Source of the DNA: Treponema sp. UBA4326
GTDB taxonomy: Bacteria > Spirochaetota > Spirochaetia > Treponematales > Treponemataceae
Assembly: GCA_002393835.1 (NCBI GenBank)
Contig: DGTW01000136.1
Location: 1-6,221, forward strand
Reading direction: 5' to 3'
Length of the DNA stretch: 6,221 nt
Part shown: in pieces, positions 4,961-6,221 of the stretch
Numbering within the stretch: position 1 is the stretch's first letter
Layout: each line of letters opens with the position of its first letter
Made by a program: the position numbers and the translations under genes
Notes under the pieces: model-generated
What the model was told of the DNA's origin: nothing
The model's database searches: none
The model's input: only the letters and a program-made list of their open reading frames with translations

Positions 4961-5821
4961 ATGGTCATTAACCACAACATGTCCGCAATGTTCGCCAACC
5001 GCAACCTCGGCGTAACAGGCTCAAGTCTTACCAAAGACATGCAGAAACTCTCTTCAGGCGAAAGAATCAACCACGCAGGTGACGATGCCTCAGGATTGGC
5101 AGTATCTGAAAAGATGCGCAGCCAGATCCGCGGCCTCAACCAGGCTTCTCAGAACGCAGAGAATGGTATCAGCTTCATTCAGGTAACAGAAGGTTACTTG
5201 CAGGAGACAACTGACATTATGCAGCGTATCCGTGAGCTTGCCGTACAGTCATCTAACGGTATCTATTCTGATGAAGACCGAATGCAGATTCAGGTTGAAG
5301 TTTCACAGCTTGTAGCAGAAGTTGACCGAATCGCCTCACAGGCTCAGTTCAACGGCATGAACATGCTCACAGGACGCTTCGCACAGTCACAGGGTGAAAA
5401 CACAATCACTGGCTCAATGTGGTTCCATATCGGAGCAAACATGGATCAGCGAGTTCAGGTTTTCATCGGAACTATGACAGCAGCTGCTCTTGGCGTTCGT
5501 GACGTCTCTACGGAAGAGGTTATGAGCATCGACACACCGGAAACGGCAAACCGCGCAATCGGTACTCTCGATGAAGCTCTCAAGAGAATCAACAAACAGC
5601 GCGCAGATCTCGGCGGATACCAGAACCGCATGGAATATGCAGTAAAGGGTCTCGACATCGCAGCTGAAAATCTCCAGGCTTCTGAATCACGCATCCGCGA
5701 CACCGACATGGCAGAGAGAATGGTTGAGTTCACTAAGAACCAGGTTCTCCAGCAGGCTGGTACCGCAATGCTGGCACAGGCAAACAATCAGTCACAGAAT
5801 GTCTTGTCTTTGCTTCGATAG
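4961..5821 (+). CDS. flaB: Periplasmic flagellar core protein, flagellin FlaB
   Basis: FlaB is the structural core of the spirochete periplasmic flagellum and is exported by the flagellar type III system, so it has no signal peptide. The N-terminal D0/D1 region (about 1-140) holds the hallmark [19 protein letters not shown] at 30-48 and the AQFNGMNML stretch at 128-136. The C-terminal D1/D0 region (about 195-286) contains the [11 protein letters not shown] stretch at 214-224 and ends in NVLSLLR. Between them lies only a short linker and no D2/D3 domain. The length of 286 residues equals the usual treponemal FlaB. The start is set by GGAGG (4948-4952), 8 nt upstream. Expression is expected from the sigma28 promoter through a structured leader. 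A second flagellin begins 370 bp downstream, in keeping with multiple FlaB subunits in treponemes. The copy looks intact. Confidence 0.97.
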   Translation: MVINHNMSAMFANRNLGVTGSSLTKDMQKLSSGERINHAGDDASGLAVSEKMRSQIRGLNQASQNAENGISFIQVTEGYLQETTDIMQRIRELAVQSSNGIYSDEDRMQIQVEVSQLVAEVDRIASQAQFNGMNMLTGRFAQSQGENTITGSMWFHIGANMDQRVQVFIGTMTAAALGVRDVSTEEVMSIDTPETANRAIGTLDEALKRINKQRADLGGYQNRMEYAVKGLDIAAENLQASESRIRDTDMAERMVEFTKNQVLQQAGTAMLAQANNQSQNVLSLLR

Positions 5822-5832
5822 TGCATTATAAT
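5804..5832 (+). promoter_or_regulatory. Possible sigma70 promoter at the 3' end of flaB
   Basis: TATAAT (5827-5832) is a perfect -10 box just after the flaB stop. TTGTCT (5804-5809) gives 4 of 6 matches to a -35 box, with a 17-bp spacer. Transcription would start at about 5839 and read across the intergenic region toward the second flagellin. Confidence 0.4.
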
Positions 5833-5871
5833 AATCGTTGAAAGAGCCGCTTTAAGGCTTTTTCAACGATT
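5833..5871 (+). terminator. Large hairpin after flaB, probable terminator
   Basis: The 16-nt arms 5833-5848 and 5856-5871 pair completely apart from one G-U, around the 7-nt loop GCTTTAA. No T run follows directly. However, the inner AGCC/GGCT stem is followed by TTTTT (5859-5863), which could act as the terminator, while the outer stem would protect the mRNA 3' end. Six T also occur at 5881-5886. Confidence 0.7.
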
Positions 5872-6094
5872 AGCGCGATGTTTTTTGCCCTGCACTCTTT
5901 ATTTTCATCAAACATCCCGTTAAAATGAAGTCAACTGGAGAATGAAATCGTGATTTTTTCCTTCTCCGTTAACCATATCAGGCATGAATTTAGACATGCC
6001 ATAGTTCTTTGAAAATTGCCTTTCATGCTTTCTGTGACAGCGTAAGCTGATGTTGATTTTTTCAATATCGTCTCCCGCTGTACAAGGTCTAAAT

Positions 6095-6122
6095 CTCCTT
6101 CGGGGGCGCAAAAACCGAAGGA
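6095..6122 (+). promoter_or_regulatory. Two mutually exclusive stem-loops in the second flagellin leader
   Basis: CTCC-TTCG-GGGG (6095-6106) can fold as a stable UUCG-tetraloop hairpin. Alternatively TCCTTCGG (6096-6103) can pair with CCGAAGGA (6115-6122) over 8 bp. The two share bases and cannot coexist. The second sequesters the motif AAGGATG, which the first leaves free. No known riboswitch class is recognised. Confidence 0.3.
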
Positions 6123-6129
6123 TGCCTGC

Positions 6130-6173
6130 ACAGATCGGGACATACAACACGATGTTGTATCTGTCTTTTTTTT
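6130..6173 (+). terminator. Terminator-like hairpin directly before the second flagellin (possible attenuator)
   Basis: ATACAACA (6142-6149) pairs perfectly with TGTTGTAT (6153-6160). ACAG (6130-6133) can extend the stem with CTGT (6161-6164) across a one-sided bulge. Eight T follow (6166-6173). Only five bases separate the T run from GGAGGG (6179-6184), the ribosome binding site of the next gene, so any upstream transcript must pass this structure. Confidence 0.55.
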
Positions 6174-6191
6174 ATCATGGAGGGCACAAAT

Positions 6192-6221
6192 ATGGTAATT
6201 AATCACAACATGAGTTCTTTG
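6192..6221 (+). CDS. flaB: Second flagellin FlaB, first ten codons only
   Basis: The window ends after [10 protein letters not shown]. Residues 1-8 are identical to the upstream FlaB ([10 protein letters not shown]), so this is the start of another periplasmic flagellar core protein. GGAGGG (6179-6184) lies 7 nt before the ATG. The gene is cut by the window edge. It has no recognisable sigma28 promoter of its own, unlike the first copy. Which FlaB paralogue it is cannot be told from ten residues. Confidence 0.88.
   Translation, partial: MVINHNMSSL

Larger units (their letters stand above)
5872..6178 (+). other. Long flaB-flaB spacer, structured, no convincing gene
   Basis: About 300 bp carry no supported protein gene. 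I see these paired elements: GATGTTT (5877-5883) with AAACATC (5910-5916); GGAGAA (5937-5942) with TTCTCC (5962-5967); GGCATG (5981-5986) with CATGCC (5995-6000); CAGC-GTAA-GCTG at about 6038-6049, which has a GNRA-type loop; the stems at 6095-6122; and the terminator-like hairpin at 6130-6173. With a possible promoter at 5804-5832, this could be the leader of the second flagellin or a separate small RNA. No sigma28 or sigma54 promoter was found in it. Confidence 0.4.

Noticed and set aside
6090..6120. Sigma28 promoter for the second flagellin (TAAA 6090-6093 with AACCGAAG 6113-6120)
   Set aside because: The spacer would be 19 bp instead of about 15-16 and the -10 match is poor.
6095..6165. 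Known riboswitch (c-di-GMP, TPP, SAM or cobalamin) ahead of the second flagellin
   Set aside because: None of the conserved core sequences of these classes could be found; only generic hairpins are visible.
5920..6206. Two overlapping minus-strand ORFs (76 and 91 residues) in the flaB-flaB spacer
   Set aside because: Neither resembles a known family to me, the two overlap in different frames, no convincing ribosome binding site precedes them, and the DNA is better explained by RNA hairpins. A decayed gene cannot be fully excluded.

Overview
The window looks like a piece of a Treponema-type spirochete chromosome. The strongest evidence is a complete 286-residue core flagellin without the variable D2/D3 domains, which is the length and layout of spirochete FlaB, followed by the first ten codons of a second flagellin that begins almost identically. 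The clear genes all lie on the plus strand. Base composition is moderate, with very A/T-rich intergenic stretches.

Layout: the 3' end of a tRNA (1-25) and its terminator (36-70) open the window. A sigma70-type promoter then sits so close to argF (ornithine carbamoyltransferase, 230-1183) that the mRNA is probably leaderless. A small secreted protein of unknown function follows in the same operon (1211-1642) and ends at a strong terminator. A DHH/DHHA1 phosphoesterase of the NrnA type (1712-2692) starts directly behind that terminator and has its own terminator at 2719-2751.

The most unusual part is 2752-3984. About 160 bp of T-tracts repeat every 10 bp (2801-2960) and lead into a perfect-consensus sigma54 promoter (2964-2980). 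That promoter is placed to drive a 327-residue protein that resembles a very divergent sigma70-family factor, with a region-2-like segment near the N-terminus and a region-4-like helix-turn-helix near the C-terminus. This suggests a cascade from RpoN to a sigma-like regulator, comparable in logic to the Borrelia RpoN-RpoS cascade but with a different kind of protein.

rdgB (XTP/dITP diphosphatase, 4054-4689) comes next. The flagellin block follows: a sigma28 (FliA)-type promoter, a leader of about 155 nt with GGA-loop hairpins typical of CsrA sites (one holds the flaB ribosome binding site), and flaB (4961-5821). A 370-bp spacer then carries a large hairpin, a possible sigma70 promoter, several stem-loops and a terminator-like hairpin immediately before the second flaB (6192 onward). 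The flagellin genes therefore appear to be controlled at initiation (sigma28), at translation (CsrA-like) and possibly by attenuation. The housekeeping genes (argF, nrnA, rdgB) have no evident functional link to one another.
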